Assembly (NCBI GenBank): GCA_964431495.1
Contig: CAYSJU010000002.1
Span: 1 to 64,000, forward strand
Length of the DNA stretch: 64,000 bases
Direction of reading: 5' to 3'
DNA from: CAYSJU01 sp964431495
GTDB taxonomy: Bacteria > Omnitrophota > Gorgyraeia > Tantalellales > Tantalellaceae
Made by a program: the position numbers and the translations under genes. This document shows positions 17,976 through 30,000 of the stretch, piece after piece. Under the pieces are notes generated by a model. The model was not told where the DNA came from. It saw only the letters and a program-made list of their open reading frames with translations, and made no database searches. Positions within the stretch are counted from its first letter, which is position 1. The number at the start of each line of letters is the position of its first letter.

Positions 17976-18365
17976 CTACCTGCGGACGCATATCCTGGGA
18001 GAGAACACTGTCCTGGTCCTTACATACCATCCGACACCCGCATAAGCGCCTATCGTGGCCAATAAGGCCCCTGCAAAGCTTATCAGGGGATTCCTGAAAA
18101 ACGCGTACAGGATGAGTATTCCAGAGACAAATACTGTCAGGGGAAAAACATATAAGATAAGATATACTTTCATCATCTCTAAAGAAGACACGTCTATGGT
18201 AACGTGATCTCCTTCCTTGAATTCCTGGATATCTGCTGCAGTTATATTGATGCGCCTGGACCTGGCAAGCCCGCAGCGGGAACACGTTCTGCACTCTTCC
18301 GTGGGAACAGTCTTTATTACAGCCCTTTTTTCTTCAATTTTTACAATAATTCCTTCTTCTTTCAT
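17976..18365 (-). CDS. SoxR-reducing / RseC-MucC family membrane protein
   Basis: A protein of 129 residues. The N-terminal cysteine cluster CRTCSRCG lies in the RseC pattern, followed by a small beta domain. Two transmembrane helices follow (about 68-88 and 91-112), and the C terminus is Arg-rich. The family includes RseC, MucC and the RsxC-associated SoxR-reducing factor, and often accompanies Rnf-type electron transport. GGAGAG precedes the ATG. Short inverted repeats (GTAGTTCGTAG and its complement) occupy the 82-nt gap upstream. Confidence 0.82.
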   Translation of the reverse strand: MKEEGIIVKIEEKRAVIKTVPTEECRTCSRCGLARSRRINITAADIQEFKEGDHVTIDVSSLEMMKVYLILYVFPLTVFVSGILILYAFFRNPLISFAGALLATIGAYAGVGWYVRTRTVFSPRICVRR

Positions 18366-18447
18366 CGGCTCTCCGTGTTAGTTCGTAGTTCGTAGTTCAG
18401 AGATAAAAATTTGGTCTTATTATGTCAAGTCAACTATCTACGAACTA

Positions 18448-19446
18448 CTACACCCTGATCTTCTCTACCTCGGCCCTTTCCATTGCCCCTACGAGTATGT
18501 CCTTTTTGTTATTATCATCTGTCCAGTACAGGATCTTCTCATTTGAAAAATAATTTTTACTTTTTGAATGGCTAACGCAAAGCAGGGCTGCCTTCTCAAT
18601 GTTTGAAGAGCTGAGCTCGCCACGTAAAAGAACGTACGGCCCGGCTTTTTCTTTCAAATGCAGCAGGATATCCCCCTCTTTCTTCAGGACGATTATGCCG
18701 GCATTGTCCTTTTCATCTCTTCCAACGATCGCTTTGGTCGCGGCATCCAGGCGAAAGTGCCTTCCGCATTTCAGGAGGTTAATATCATCGAGTTCCATCT
18801 TACCGGCTTGCATAAGGTCCTTTAATCTTCTCGAAAACCCGGGGTCTGTAAGAAGGCATCCCCCCGCGGGTGAAAAAAACTTCTTTATCCCGTACTTTTC
18901 GGCCAGCTCGAACTGACACTTTCGTGAACGGCCGCGTATATCAAACAATGCTTCTCTGTCCACGACACCCTCTTTCTCCGGGATCGTTTCCTCGAGAAGC
19001 CTGGCGGAAAGCGGCCTGAGAAGATATCCGTCAAGCATCGACATCTTCCTTATCATGTTCAGGGTTTCCCGCCTCTGGGACATTGGCCTTTCGCCCAGCA
19101 CCTCGCCCGTGATGACAAACCCGGCGCCTTCTTCTTCCATTATTCCTTTCGCCCGCCGCAGCATCAATATCTTGCAGTCTATGCAGGGGTTGAGGTTAGA
19201 CCCGAAACCGTGGTCCGGTCTTTTTAATACCTCAAGAAACTCTTGAGATATGTCGAACATCTTCACGGGAATATCCGCATCCTCACATGCTTCCCGGACT
19301 TTTTGTTTGAAAAAATCCAGGTCCCGCGAAGCGAACGACATCACAAAACACGCGGCCTCGACTTCAATGCCCTGTTCCATGACGGCCTTTGCGGCGAGCA
19401 GGCCATCAAGTCCGCCTGATATTAAAGCGATAGCTTTCGGGTTCAT
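18448..19446 (-). CDS. ThiI/MnmA-like PP-loop protein with C-terminal NFACT-R-like domain
   Basis: About 332 residues. The N-terminal half has a PP-loop adenylation motif (ALISGGLDGLLAAKAV) and cysteine pairs (NPCIDCK), as in thiouridine-forming tRNA enzymes. The C-terminal third (DNAGIIVLKKEGDILLHLKEKAGPYVLLRG) resembles the NFACT-R/DUF814 domain of tRNA-quality-control factors. A role in tRNA sulfur modification is inference. The start was taken at 19446: AAGGG precedes it and its ATGA overlaps the rarA stop by 4 nt. The longer frame, from 19476, runs into rarA. Confidence 0.75.
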   Translation of the reverse strand: MNPKAIALISGGLDGLLAAKAVMEQGIEVEAACFVMSFASRDLDFFKQKVREACEDADIPVKMFDISQEFLEVLKRPDHGFGSNLNPCIDCKILMLRRAKGIMEEEGAGFVITGEVLGERPMSQRRETLNMIRKMSMLDGYLLRPLSARLLEETIPEKEGVVDREALFDIRGRSRKCQFELAEKYGIKKFFSPAGGCLLTDPGFSRRLKDLMQAGKMELDDINLLKCGRHFRLDAATKAIVGRDEKDNAGIIVLKKEGDILLHLKEKAGPYVLLRGELSSSNIEKAALLCVSHSKSKNYFSNEKILYWTDDNNKKDILVGAMERAEVEKIRV

Positions 19447-20753
19447 TTTCCCTTTCCCTTCAGCGCCATCAGCCATTCCTTTATCTTTTTCTCATATCCT
19501 ATGTCTGCCGGCACGTAATACGTCTTCTCCCTGCGCACATAATCCTGCTCCACATAATGGCCGTTGAAAGAATGCGCGTATTTATATCCTTCACCGTGTC
19601 CGAGCTTTTCCGCGCCGGGATAACTTGCGTCCTTCAAGTGGTCTGGCACTTCCTGCGTCCGCTCTTCAGTTAAATCCTTTATTGCTTTCTCTATGGCAAG
19701 ATAAGACGCGTTGCTTTTAGGCGCGCACGCCACATAGATGGTAGCCTGAGCGAGTGGTATCCTTGCCTCGGGAAAGCCGATAAAATCCGCGACCTGCATG
19801 GCGGAGTTCGCCACCACCAGGGCCTGCGGATCAGCGTTCCCGACGTCCTCAGCCGCGCATATAACCAGGCGCCTCGCGATAAACCTGGGGTTTTCGCCCG
19901 CCACTATCATCTTTGCCAGCCAGTAAAGAGCCGCGTCGGGGTCTGATCCCCGCATGCTTTTAATGTAAGCGCTGGCCGTATCATAATGGGCGTCACCGTC
20001 CCTGTCATAGACTATGGCTTTTTTCTGTATAGACTCCTCGGCTTCTCCCAGGGTAATATGTCTTATCCCGTCTTTCCCGGGTTCGGTAGTAAGCACGGCG
20101 ACTTCCAGAGCGTTCAAACCTTTTCTCGCGTCACCGTCTGAGATCTTTGACAGATGATTGACAGCATCTTCATCAACTTTGATGTTCATCCCGCCAAATC
20201 CCCTTGAAGTGTCTTTCAGCGCACTGTTCAGGATCCCCCTTATGCTCTCTTCGCTCAGCGGCTTAAACTCAAAGACCTGGCTTCTTGAGAGAAGAGCGGA
20301 ATTCACTGAAAAGAAAGGGTTCTCGGTAGTAGTGCCTATAAGTATGACCGTGCCGTCTTCCACCGCGGGCATGAGCACATCCTGCTGGGCCTTGTTAAAC
20401 CTGTGTATCTCGTCAAGAAGCAATATGGTCTTCTGGCCGTTCAGGCTTCTGTTCTTCGCGGCTGTATCTATGACCCCCCGGATCTCTTTTACATTGCTGG
20501 AAACAGCATTCGTTCGTATAAAGCGCGCACCTGTTTTTTTAGATATTACCACTGCCAGGGCTGTCTTCCCTGTCCCTGGAGGACCGTAAAATATCAATGA
20601 ACTTATGCGGTCCGCTTCTATTGCCCTGCGCAGAAGTTTCCCCTTGCCGATGATATGCCCCTGTCCATGAAATTTCTCAAGGGTATCAGGACACATGCGC
20701 AGCGATAAAGGCAGATCCTTCTTCTTATTTGTGTTCTTTTCGAATAGATCCAT
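19443..20753 (-). CDS. rarA: Replication-associated recombination protein A (RarA/MgsA)
   Basis: AAA+ ATPase acting at stalled replication forks, 436 residues, normal length. It has the Walker A motif GPPGTGKTALA near residue 57 and Walker B LLLDEIHRFNKAQQD. Sensor segments TTENPFFSVNSALLSRSQVF follow, then the family's C-terminal tetramerisation domain (RGSDPDAALYWLAKM, RRLVICAAEDVGNADPQAL). It overlaps the PP-loop gene by 4 nt and probably heads that small transcript. Confidence 0.96.
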   Translation of the reverse strand: MDLFEKNTNKKKDLPLSLRMCPDTLEKFHGQGHIIGKGKLLRRAIEADRISSLIFYGPPGTGKTALAVVISKKTGARFIRTNAVSSNVKEIRGVIDTAAKNRSLNGQKTILLLDEIHRFNKAQQDVLMPAVEDGTVILIGTTTENPFFSVNSALLSRSQVFEFKPLSEESIRGILNSALKDTSRGFGGMNIKVDEDAVNHLSKISDGDARKGLNALEVAVLTTEPGKDGIRHITLGEAEESIQKKAIVYDRDGDAHYDTASAYIKSMRGSDPDAALYWLAKMIVAGENPRFIARRLVICAAEDVGNADPQALVVANSAMQVADFIGFPEARIPLAQATIYVACAPKSNASYLAIEKAIKDLTEERTQEVPDHLKDASYPGAEKLGHGEGYKYAHSFNGHYVEQDYVRREKTYYVPADIGYEKKIKEWLMALKGKGK

Positions 20754-20770
20754 GGTTCGTGATCGGTTTT

Positions 20771-20801
20771 AAAAAGCAGGGCCGGAGGTCATCCGGCCCT
20801 G
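20771..20801 (-). terminator. Intrinsic terminator of the small peptide gene
   Basis: A 9-bp GC-rich stem (CAGGGCCGG and its complement) with a 7-nt loop is followed on the minus strand by CTTTTTA. The peptide stop codon lies within the stem. Confidence 0.8.
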
Positions 20802-20971
20802 AAAAGACCCCATCTGGCCGTGAACGGGAAGAGATATGGTCCCTTAAGGACACGTGGGTGCCATCCTGATAATCCCGCGAGATCACCAGAGCTAGACTCC
20901 CCATTTATTGGTGTTGGCCAATACTCATCCCCAGAACACGCACCAGACAGGAGATCTATGCTGATTTTCAT
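20789..20971 (-). CDS. Hypothetical 60-residue peptide with own terminator
   Basis: I do not recognise this product. It starts MKISIDLLSGACSGDEYWP and has a Gly/Ser/Asp-rich middle. The aromatic, basic C-terminal third ends ARWGLFRAG. There is no signal peptide or clear domain. Support for a gene is a GGTGGAG site 8 nt before the ATG and an intrinsic terminator that overlaps its stop codon. It sits alone between the palindrome at 20999-21055 and rarA. A structured non-coding RNA in the same place is the main alternative. Existence as a gene is moderately supported; function is unknown. Confidence 0.45.
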   Translation of the reverse strand: MKISIDLLSGACSGDEYWPTPINGESSSGDLAGLSGWHPRVLKGPYLFPFTARWGLFRAG

Positions 20972-20998
20972 TATAACACTCCACCGAAAATTCAGCAA

Positions 20999-21055
20999 TA
21001 ATAAATAGGGACAGCGACCATTTTTAAAAAAAATGGTCGCTGTCCCTATTTATTA
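20999..21055. repeat. Palindromic repeat family A, copy 2
   Basis: Arms of 27 nt contain AGGGACAGCGACCATTTT and its complement, with a very short A-rich centre. The right arm contains the stop codon (TAA at 21053-21055, minus) of the giant gene. Confidence 0.92.
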
Positions 21056-24000
21056 CAGCGACTGGAGGACCTGGTTCTGGGAATCCTTCCACTGGCGCAG
21101 CGTTTCCCAGTTAATAGGTGTAATCCTGAGCGTCTTGTCCCCTGTCCATATCTTCCTGACAAAATTACCCAAATCCACCGCACTCATGTTCATAAAATCA
21201 ACAGCATCGTCAATTATGCCGGCGCTCTGGAAAAAGGCAAGCATCTCTCTTCTTTTTCTCATGAATTCAGGATTTTGCGGATCCATTTTATCAAAAATAT
21301 CCTGCACCCGTCTGTCATTCATAAGTATGGTCCCGACCGCAACGACCCTGGCCTCATCGATGATCCGTCCCTCCTTCAATGGATCGTTGCCTATACATAT
21401 CATGTTCTCAACTTCCGGATCCTCCGTTCTCTTTGATCCGATAAAGCTTCTGGCTTCTTCTACATGAGCTTGAGTAGGACAATCAACATATATTTTGGGA
21501 AGGGCTTTTCTCCCTTCTTCTCTTTCTGCCTTATTTCTCTCTTCCACTACTATCTGATAAGCTTTTCCCAGCTGTTCCGTGAATTCTTCGAACTGAGCCT
21601 CAGAGGAAACTTCCTTACCCAGATCCGGGTCATAATAGAGTATCCCCGTAGAGATGCCGTAACTCTTATCAAATTTCCTTTTCAGGTCCTGTCCGACCGC
21701 AAATTGCTCTTTTTCGGCACCTGGGCGGGACGCCCGGGGTATGACAAACACATTAAGGTCTCCCTGTCTCAGATCATCCGTAATAAGACTGATCTCTTTC
21801 GTGAATACCGCGTTCCCTGCCGGATCAAGATGGTCCTGTATGCCGTAAAGTAGCTTTTCCCCTTTAAGTTCCGGACTTGCGGTTTTCAAGCTGGCATTAT
21901 ATCGAATAAGCGCTATTTCGCTTTCTGTTACCGGACTTTCGCCCTTCTGTACGCGCGTGTTTCTCTCCTTGCTCATCTCAAAATCCGGCTTACGCATTTT
22001 CTCGTCAAGTTTTTCGATCAATTTATCAGGAGACATGCTTTCCACTTTTTCTTTTCCTTCTTCTTCTATAAGCTCGTTACAGGCCCTCCTTACGTCTTTC
22101 CCGGCTCCGCGCATAAAGGTATGACGCGTAAGTGCGATGTATTCCTGGTCCCACGGCAGTTTCACGAACGCTTCACCTAATTCGTGGATAAAGCCCAATG
22201 GTTCAAGAAGATGTCTATTAAGGTAAAGAACTTTTTCGTCTTCGCTGACCACTCCTTTTATCTTTTCGTGGTCTTCCAGAACTATTATCTCTTCAACTTC
22301 ATACTGGAGGCCGTCAATAATACCGGCAATGGATTTACTTACCGCTTCACTTGCTTCAGAGGATAACCCGCGCATTCTGCCCTTGACCCATGCTTTGATG
22401 CTTTCTCTGACCTCTTCCGGCGACAGCGTCAGGACCTCGGCACTATCTTTCTTTTTAGCAAACGGCACAAAAACAGGCTCAAATTCATCATCCCGCTTTG
22501 AAGTTATGAAGATACCTTCTCCCTCTTCGTCTTTCTTATTCTGTCCCTTCCCGCGTGTTATCCGCACATCACCTCCTATAACATTGCCCTCTTTATCTGT
22601 TACTTTCCCGATAAAACTGCCGGATTGGCTGGTCCCAACCATTGATCCAGCGGCACGTTTCCTTGCGAGTCGGCTGAACGGCCTGGCTTCATTCTTATCC
22701 CAGAAAAGAGGCGTTACGGAACGTTTACCCAGAACGCGGGTCATCTCTCTTCTGTCTTCATTGTCCCTTATCCCGACGCAGAATACGTGTTCATCCTCAA
22801 GTTCCCACCCTTTCACGTGCCTGCCTAATTTTTCTTCAACCTTTGTTCCGTTACCAAAGATCCTTCCGGTCCTTTCCGCATATCTTCTGTTCTGTTCCCT
22901 GTTGTAAAAATCCAGATCATTAAAAGCCAGGGTCTCCCTTGACTTTTTATATCTCTTCTGGAGCATCAATATCACATTATCCAGTCCCTTGCCTTTTATG
23001 TCATATCTCACTTTCCTGCCCTGTCTTTCTATCTCAACGATATTGCCCGGCATGATAAAGATGAATTTATCCAATGTATATGGCTGCTTTCCTTGAAGCC
23101 TGACGGGGTCGAACATCTCCACAAGAGACCGGGCAGTATCCTTGACCCATGTATCTCTATAGTTCTTGTCAAAAACAGACCGCATATCTACAAGGATGCT
23201 TCCCCTCTTGGTCGTGTCAGTTTCAGTTTCCCTGACCATTGTCTTCCCTCTGCGGGCAGTTGCGTTCCAGTCTATCTTCCTATAGTCATCCTGTCCCGGA
23301 ACATATTCTCTTAATTGCAAAAATTCGCTTCCCTGCCCGGCTCTTGCCTTGGACCTGCCGTTTGGCTTGAGGGAATGCTTTACCGGGGCGCCCACGCGCA
23401 ATAACATCTTTGACCTTAACTCTTTCCGCAACCTTTCCTCAATCTGGCTGAATTCAACTTCTATTTGCTCCCTATCGGATTCTAACCCGGCCGAGGAAAG
23501 CACACTATACTTATCAACGATCTCTCTTATCCCCTCGTAGACCTCATCCGGGTCTGTCTTTTCATCAATTGATTTGAAGAGCTTAAGCAGTTCCCTGTTC
23601 ATTGCCTGGCGGCCGTGGTGATCGCGTGTATCCAGAACACTGTAAAGAGCGGCAAGCGGCACGAGACTTATCATCCGCCTTAACGCGCCCCTGGTCTTTG
23701 CTGGGGGCTCCATGGCTACACACGAGATAGCATCAAACACTGCACGCTGGTTATCCGGAAGGATCATCCGCATTGTCTCCAGATCGGCCTGCTGTCTCCG
23801 GGTCAATCCCTGAGACCGCATTTCCATCATTTCATTCAAAAGCTGCCTCGCCGTATCCGCTCTTCTACCGGTGAACCAGGGACTTTCCTTCAGAATACGC
23901 TCAATGATCCTATCCGCGGAAGGACCCAGAATCATGTCCCTCTTCCTAAGAGTGTCTGAAGCATAACTCAAGAGAAAAGCCAGCACTCCTATCATAAAAA

Positions 24001-27000
24001 GCACACAAATTGCATCGTGGCTGCATTCATCCCAGAACTCTTTCCATACTGAATCTAATGTAACTTTTCCCTGGTAATCATCTTTCAAAATGTCCATAAG
24101 CCCCTGGTTGATCTCATCCCACATCCCAACATTATCAGTTTCAGTCCACCAGGCTTTGTCCCATGGCTGGGAGTCTTGTTTAAGTTTTAAAAATGAAGGA
24201 TTCCTTCTTACCAGTTGAATTGCTTTGTAAACCGGATTGTCCCTTACAGAAGACTCGATCTCTATATCAAAGTGTCTATCTCCCATACCTGTCAGCTCAC
24301 GCAATCCCGCAAAAGCATCCTCTAACGTACTTCCAAGGGTAATGTTCAGGTTCTCTCCGATCAGATCCAATCTGTCTATGCAGTCCTTATAAGATTTGAA
24401 ATCGTGTTCCGGATATGTCTTTTCATATACTCCAAGCATAAAGGTATTGAGGTCCTTTGCCTTATCATGGTAATTGTTGTGAAAATCAGCTGGGACAAAT
24501 AAAGGAAACTCCAAAGGATCAAATCCCCATTCGGGCGTGAATTTCTGAAGATAGTCTGATACTATTTCTCTCCATTGTTCAAGGGTGAATGAGCATCCCT
24601 GGGTCACTTTTTTTGCGCGTGCAGCCCCTCTGATGGTATAGTTCGGGTCCACATAATGATCAAACAGTTCAATGATATACTCTTTGAACTCTGTTGTCCG
24701 CAAAAACTTCATAAGCGTTATCATCTGGTTTTCGCTCAAATGTTCAGGTAATGCATGCAAAAGGGGCTTTATTGTGTCTGTTACGGTCTGGAGATCAAAG
24801 AAATTTACGATCTGACCTTGGGAAGCGTACACTTCCGGAAAATGCTGGTCCATATAATCCAATATCTCGCCCAACTCTCTTAATGCGGCTCCCTGATCCA
24901 CTTTTGCCAGGGCGTTTACGTTCCTCCATCTTATATCAAGACGCTCCGCGCGTAACTTTCTAAGCTGTCCAGCAGCTTTTTGAGAGGGTATATTGTATAG
25001 TCCGGCAATACGGCTTAGGTAATGCTGTCTTGATACCCCTAAACCGAGTTTCTCCCTTTCTATCTTCTTTCTGTACTCTATTATCACTTTTCTCCCATTT
25101 GGCTGTAAGGAATCAACCCATACATCCTGTTTTCTGGTATCATCCCAAAGACAGATACGCAGGTCGCCATCTTCCGTGAAAATATAATCTTCATGGGGTA
25201 TCCCGTATCCTGTCCCATATGAATATCTTAGATCTGAATTTTCCGGGAATAATGAACCTACATATCCCCAAGCCGCGCCGCGCTCATCCCAATTAACGAT
25301 CTTCCCTATCCACCTGCCATCGGGAGCGAATACCGGTTCCCAGGAATCCATAAACTCGAGCCCGGCAATGCCTGCTTCTTCAGCAGCCGGCCCAAAAAAC
25401 GCATGATCGTAACGCAACTGTGACTTCTTAAAGTAACTCGTCGCCGTATTGCTGAATCTTACCTTAATAAGTCTCTGGCCATAAACGGCTTCTATCCCTA
25501 ATGGAGGACGGTCTTTAGGGGTTATTATTTTAGGGCCTGTCAGTGATCTGTTATTATTGAACGGTGCGGCTCCCGGACCTACAAAACTGTAAGTATCGTC
25601 ATCATTTTTTGCAAGAACAACATAATCTCCATCGGGCAGATTCGCCCAGTCAACTATTATTCTATCCTGGACAAGACCTGCCATTTTCTGCGCGCCCGGA
25701 CCTACAAGAGAAAGCTTGGGAGACCCTATGTCCGCGGCTCCTACCCATGTGTCATCTATAAAAAGTGGCGGGAGTATACGGTGAGCATATGGTATCTTCA
25801 TTAAGACTTGCTCTCCATTGAATGTGCCAAGATAACACTTTTGCATCGTTAGTTTCTGAGACTTTGATACGGCTGGACTATTTACACCAAACTCTATCGC
25901 GCTTATCCATGAACCGTCTGCTCTGATTGTTACACTTCTATTCATTCCTTTTTGACGGAAAAATGGCGCAGGAGGAATGGCTTTCAGCCACCCATCTTTA
26001 AACAACCCGGACCTTTCCGCCAATGGGCCCATGAAGGAAAGCATATCGCCCACTCCCGACACCGCAAGCCAATCACCGTTGGGTAACACAAAAAATTCAT
26101 TAAGCTCTTTGACCTGAGCCTGATATTTTAGGGTTTTATCTTTACCTGAAATAGAAATACCGGATGGCTTGTCAGCTCCTTTTTCTCCGGTAATAAATGC
26201 TCCCTGATAATAGTCTACCACTTCCCCGTTTGCGGGGATCGTAATACTTTCTCCGGTAAGAACGTCAACGACCCGGATCGTACCCGTATCCTCCTGGTCG
26301 TCTTCAGGGATAGCGGGGTCTCTCTCCTCCGCCTGTCGTTTTTCCGTCAATACTTCAAACGCCTTGTCAAGCTGATCTATAGTCAACGTCGGTGCGTCTG
26401 AATCGTCCATTGCCTTTATATACCAGACACCTCCTGTCATATACACACTGAAAACCATATCAAAAGTCCGCCTATAAATCGCGATCAACTCTTCCTTGGT
26501 GCTTGCCCGGCTAAGAGCATTCTTTGTGAAATCCTGGGACATAAGATGACCGAAAGCCGCGTTAAACTCCTCTAACAAGTATCTTGCACCCTCACGGTTC
26601 TTTATGGATAATTCACCATCTTGACCCCTATACATCCTGCTATGAAGTAAATGAATATTTGCCAGGATCACCGCTGTTTCGATTTCATCCCTGGCTCCTT
26701 CCAGTGCCATTCTGATATTCGGCAAAATCATTAGAATTCTCATTCTGTCATTTGTAAAAAAGCTGATCTCTGACCTGAAGAGTCCTCTTATATACTCAAC
26801 TCCTTCTTCCTGTTCCGTGCCCTCTGCTATTCTGGCGGCGTTCACAAATGACTGTCTCATGAATCCAACGAAATCATCGTATGCGTTTGCGTCATAAGGG
26901 TCGTAAGGCCTCTTTACCGTGGGTTCGCCTTTCGCTGTATCCCGAATGAGGATTTTCCCCGTAGTTCTGTTAAAGGTAACAAAAACATCTGCCACCTCAA

Positions 27001-30000
27001 CGCTGTATTCACTGTCATTCATCCCTATCACATACCTTGTCGCGCCTTCCGGAACTTTACGCTCACGATCGATCACTTCATAAGACTGCTTAAACTCAAA
27101 CCCGGTATAAAGAGATAATTCTCTTTTGAACCTGTCCTTTATTCTGGTTATGGCTTCCCCGTTTTCAGCCCCTCTTGTCCTGACGACAGCGAAGTCGAGT
27201 GTATGCAATATCAAATGCGCCCAGCCGTTATAGCGCTCCTCACCCGGATGATGCCTGTTGGGTCCTCCCGGGGTGGACTGGTCATGAACGATAACTACCC
27301 CGCTTTTCCTGTTAAAACTATAAAATCGCGGGCCATGCTCAATGCTGAAAATGTCCCCATTAACCCTGATCTGGTAACTTATCATATGGATACTATCCCC
27401 TACATGATAAGTTTCATCCTCTTCTCTTTCTATCACAAAATTTCTCTTTATGGCATTCGGGGTTTTGGATCCCAAAGGCTCTCCTTTCAGCGGTTCCCGC
27501 AACAACAACCACTGCTGTTCAAAGGCAAAATCAGACATCTTTTCGTATACTACTGCCTTTGCCTTTGAAACCTCCTGCTCAAGATCAGGAAATACTCCCC
27601 CGATCTGTGATAACATCTCAAGCATAAAGTGTCCCACTGCCATGAGCTGATATTTGTTTTCCAAGGTCTTTTCTGAAAAAACGAACTTTTGACACTCGTC
27701 CAATAATTCCCTGGCATAGGGCAGATCGCCATCCTGGGACAAACTGGGTATCCTCAATGCCCTTAACCTCGCATTGTAATGTTCCCTTAGTTGCTCATAA
27801 ATTATCCTTTCATCTTGCTTCTCAGGCATGCCTTTTTCCGCTTCTTCCAGCTTCTTTTCCGCCTCTTTCAGGCGTGCTTCTGTCTCGGAAAGCTTCCCTC
27901 GCAGCTTCTCTTTTTCCAGCCTGATCTCCATAAGCTCACCGGGCTTATCTAACTGTTGTAGAATATGTTCTGCCCTTTGTTTTATGTACTCTTCTTCTTT
28001 TTTATAATCCTCTGGAGTAGCTTCCCGCCCATATAGCGGTGAACTTTCGCCGACCAAAGCCGTTGCCTCTTCCACGATTATCTCATCACCTTCCTGGGTA
28101 AGGACAAAAGTATGCCTTCCTCCTGAATAGAACGAGCCATCAGAGTTGCGGTCCATGAATCCTGCATGAACACGGGCGGGTATGCCCAGCTCGTGCGAAA
28201 GTATCGCGTCCAGCCTGGCTAGACCGTCACAGGCCATGGAAAAATACTTAAAAGCGAATTTGATAAAATCAGGCTCATCCCTGCTGAATCTTGCCAGACA
28301 GGGATTTGTGGAGTAATAAAACCAGCTTAAGATCTGCGATTTCACCTTCTCCCGTTCTTCAAGAGAGAGATCCTTGGCTTTTTCCAAAATATCCCGCACG
28401 GGTTCGGGCAGGCTGTCCTTCCATGTGTCTTCCACGGATCTATCTATCTGTATAAGGGGAATATCCCCCAGCTCAGAACTATTGGCGTCCCGAATACCTA
28501 TCCTGATGCGTTCAGGATCCTTATCAAATTTCAGATACCACTTGCCGTTGGCTTTATCATAGTACGCGCTTACTTCCTGACATTTGCTTTCAACACCTGC
28601 CTGCACATTCACTATGGCCTTAGCGGGCGGTATACGGGCTAACATTTTATCTCTTCCGTCAGAAGCCATGACAACCCACTCCGAAGCCTCGCTATCCTGT
28701 TCAAGCGGCCATGCTTTCCATTCCGGCTCAGAAACTGATACTTTACCGGTTATTGGATTGATAACGGCAAAACCCCCTTCACAAAGATACGAACTGACAG
28801 GTATGCCCTTCTCGTCTTTACAATCAGCCACCCAGTCACCTACTGTATCATTACCACCTCCATGCCCCACTTCCTTTTCCAGATAATCATCTTTTACTGA
28901 TACCTCTTCCTCTTTCTCACCCGGCTTAACTGCCGGCTCAGGGTCTGTCTTGTCCTCTTTATGCTTTATACCTTTGAACGAGGAAGGATCTGTCTCAACC
29001 CTCTTTTTATGCTTTTCATATGCTTCTTTGGTCAAAACCCTCTTTCTGGACTCTGCCTGCTCGCTGATCTTACCTAAATGTTCCTTAAGTTCGGGTGATG
29101 AGGCGCTTTCCCTTATCTTTTGCTCCTGTTCTCTTATTTCCTGTTCAAATTTTTCCATGTCCTGCTGTAATTCCATTCTGAGCTCTGAAACCTTTCTTAT
29201 TTTTTCCCTCAGTCTCTCAGTTAATACATCAACTTCTCCTTCAACCTTTTCTCCCATGGGTTCTCCCACCTTGATCCCCGAGCCGATTATGCTCTCCAGA
29301 TCAAATTGCGCTATGCCCATACCTTCGGTCACAACTGTTTCTTCCTCGGGTGCGGGAGTAACTCCCTGGTCTTCTTCCTCGGGCCCGGATATTGAAGGCG
29401 CTTCTCCCTGATGGAAGAGCTTATAAAAAACAAGAAAAACCGTAAAAACAACCGAGGTCACCAACATGGCCACTAATAAACAAACCACTATCTTCTCCCA
29501 CCGGCTCCATTCCCTTTTTCGCTTCGGTATCCCCTTCTTTAGCTTCCTCTTCGTCCTTATCTTTTTCTCAAGCTCCTTGCAATCAGCCTCTATAACTTCC
29601 TCTATCATTCCCTGCGCGGCTTTATCCTCCTCTAATACGCTCACCGCGTCAAACTCCGCCCATATCCCCCAGTAATTCTCTTTTCCTCCCTTCCTGAAGG
29701 TGTATTCCGGTATATGCATGCTCTCTCTCTTTTCCATCTCCTTTAAGAGATTCCCCGCTGCCTCTTCCTTCCATTCTCCTTCACTTCCCTGGAGCTCATC
29801 TGAATGGCGAAACGCCTCTAACACGACAGTCTCCTTTTCCGGACCGGCTGCTTTAAACGCGTCCCAGTAAAGCTGTCGCGCGAAAGAACCCCCCATATTA
29901 TTGGAAAGATAAGCCACCAGGTCCCTTAAAAGCCTTCTCAGACTTTCTTCACTCTCATCCCATCTGTTCCAGGCGTCGGCCAGGGCCATCTGCAGATCCT

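Noticed and set aside
20771..21000. SRP or 6S RNA between rarA and the giant gene
   Set aside because: The conserved SRP Alu/S-domain bases and the 6S open-bubble pattern are not visible; a small ORF with ribosome site and terminator explains the interval better.
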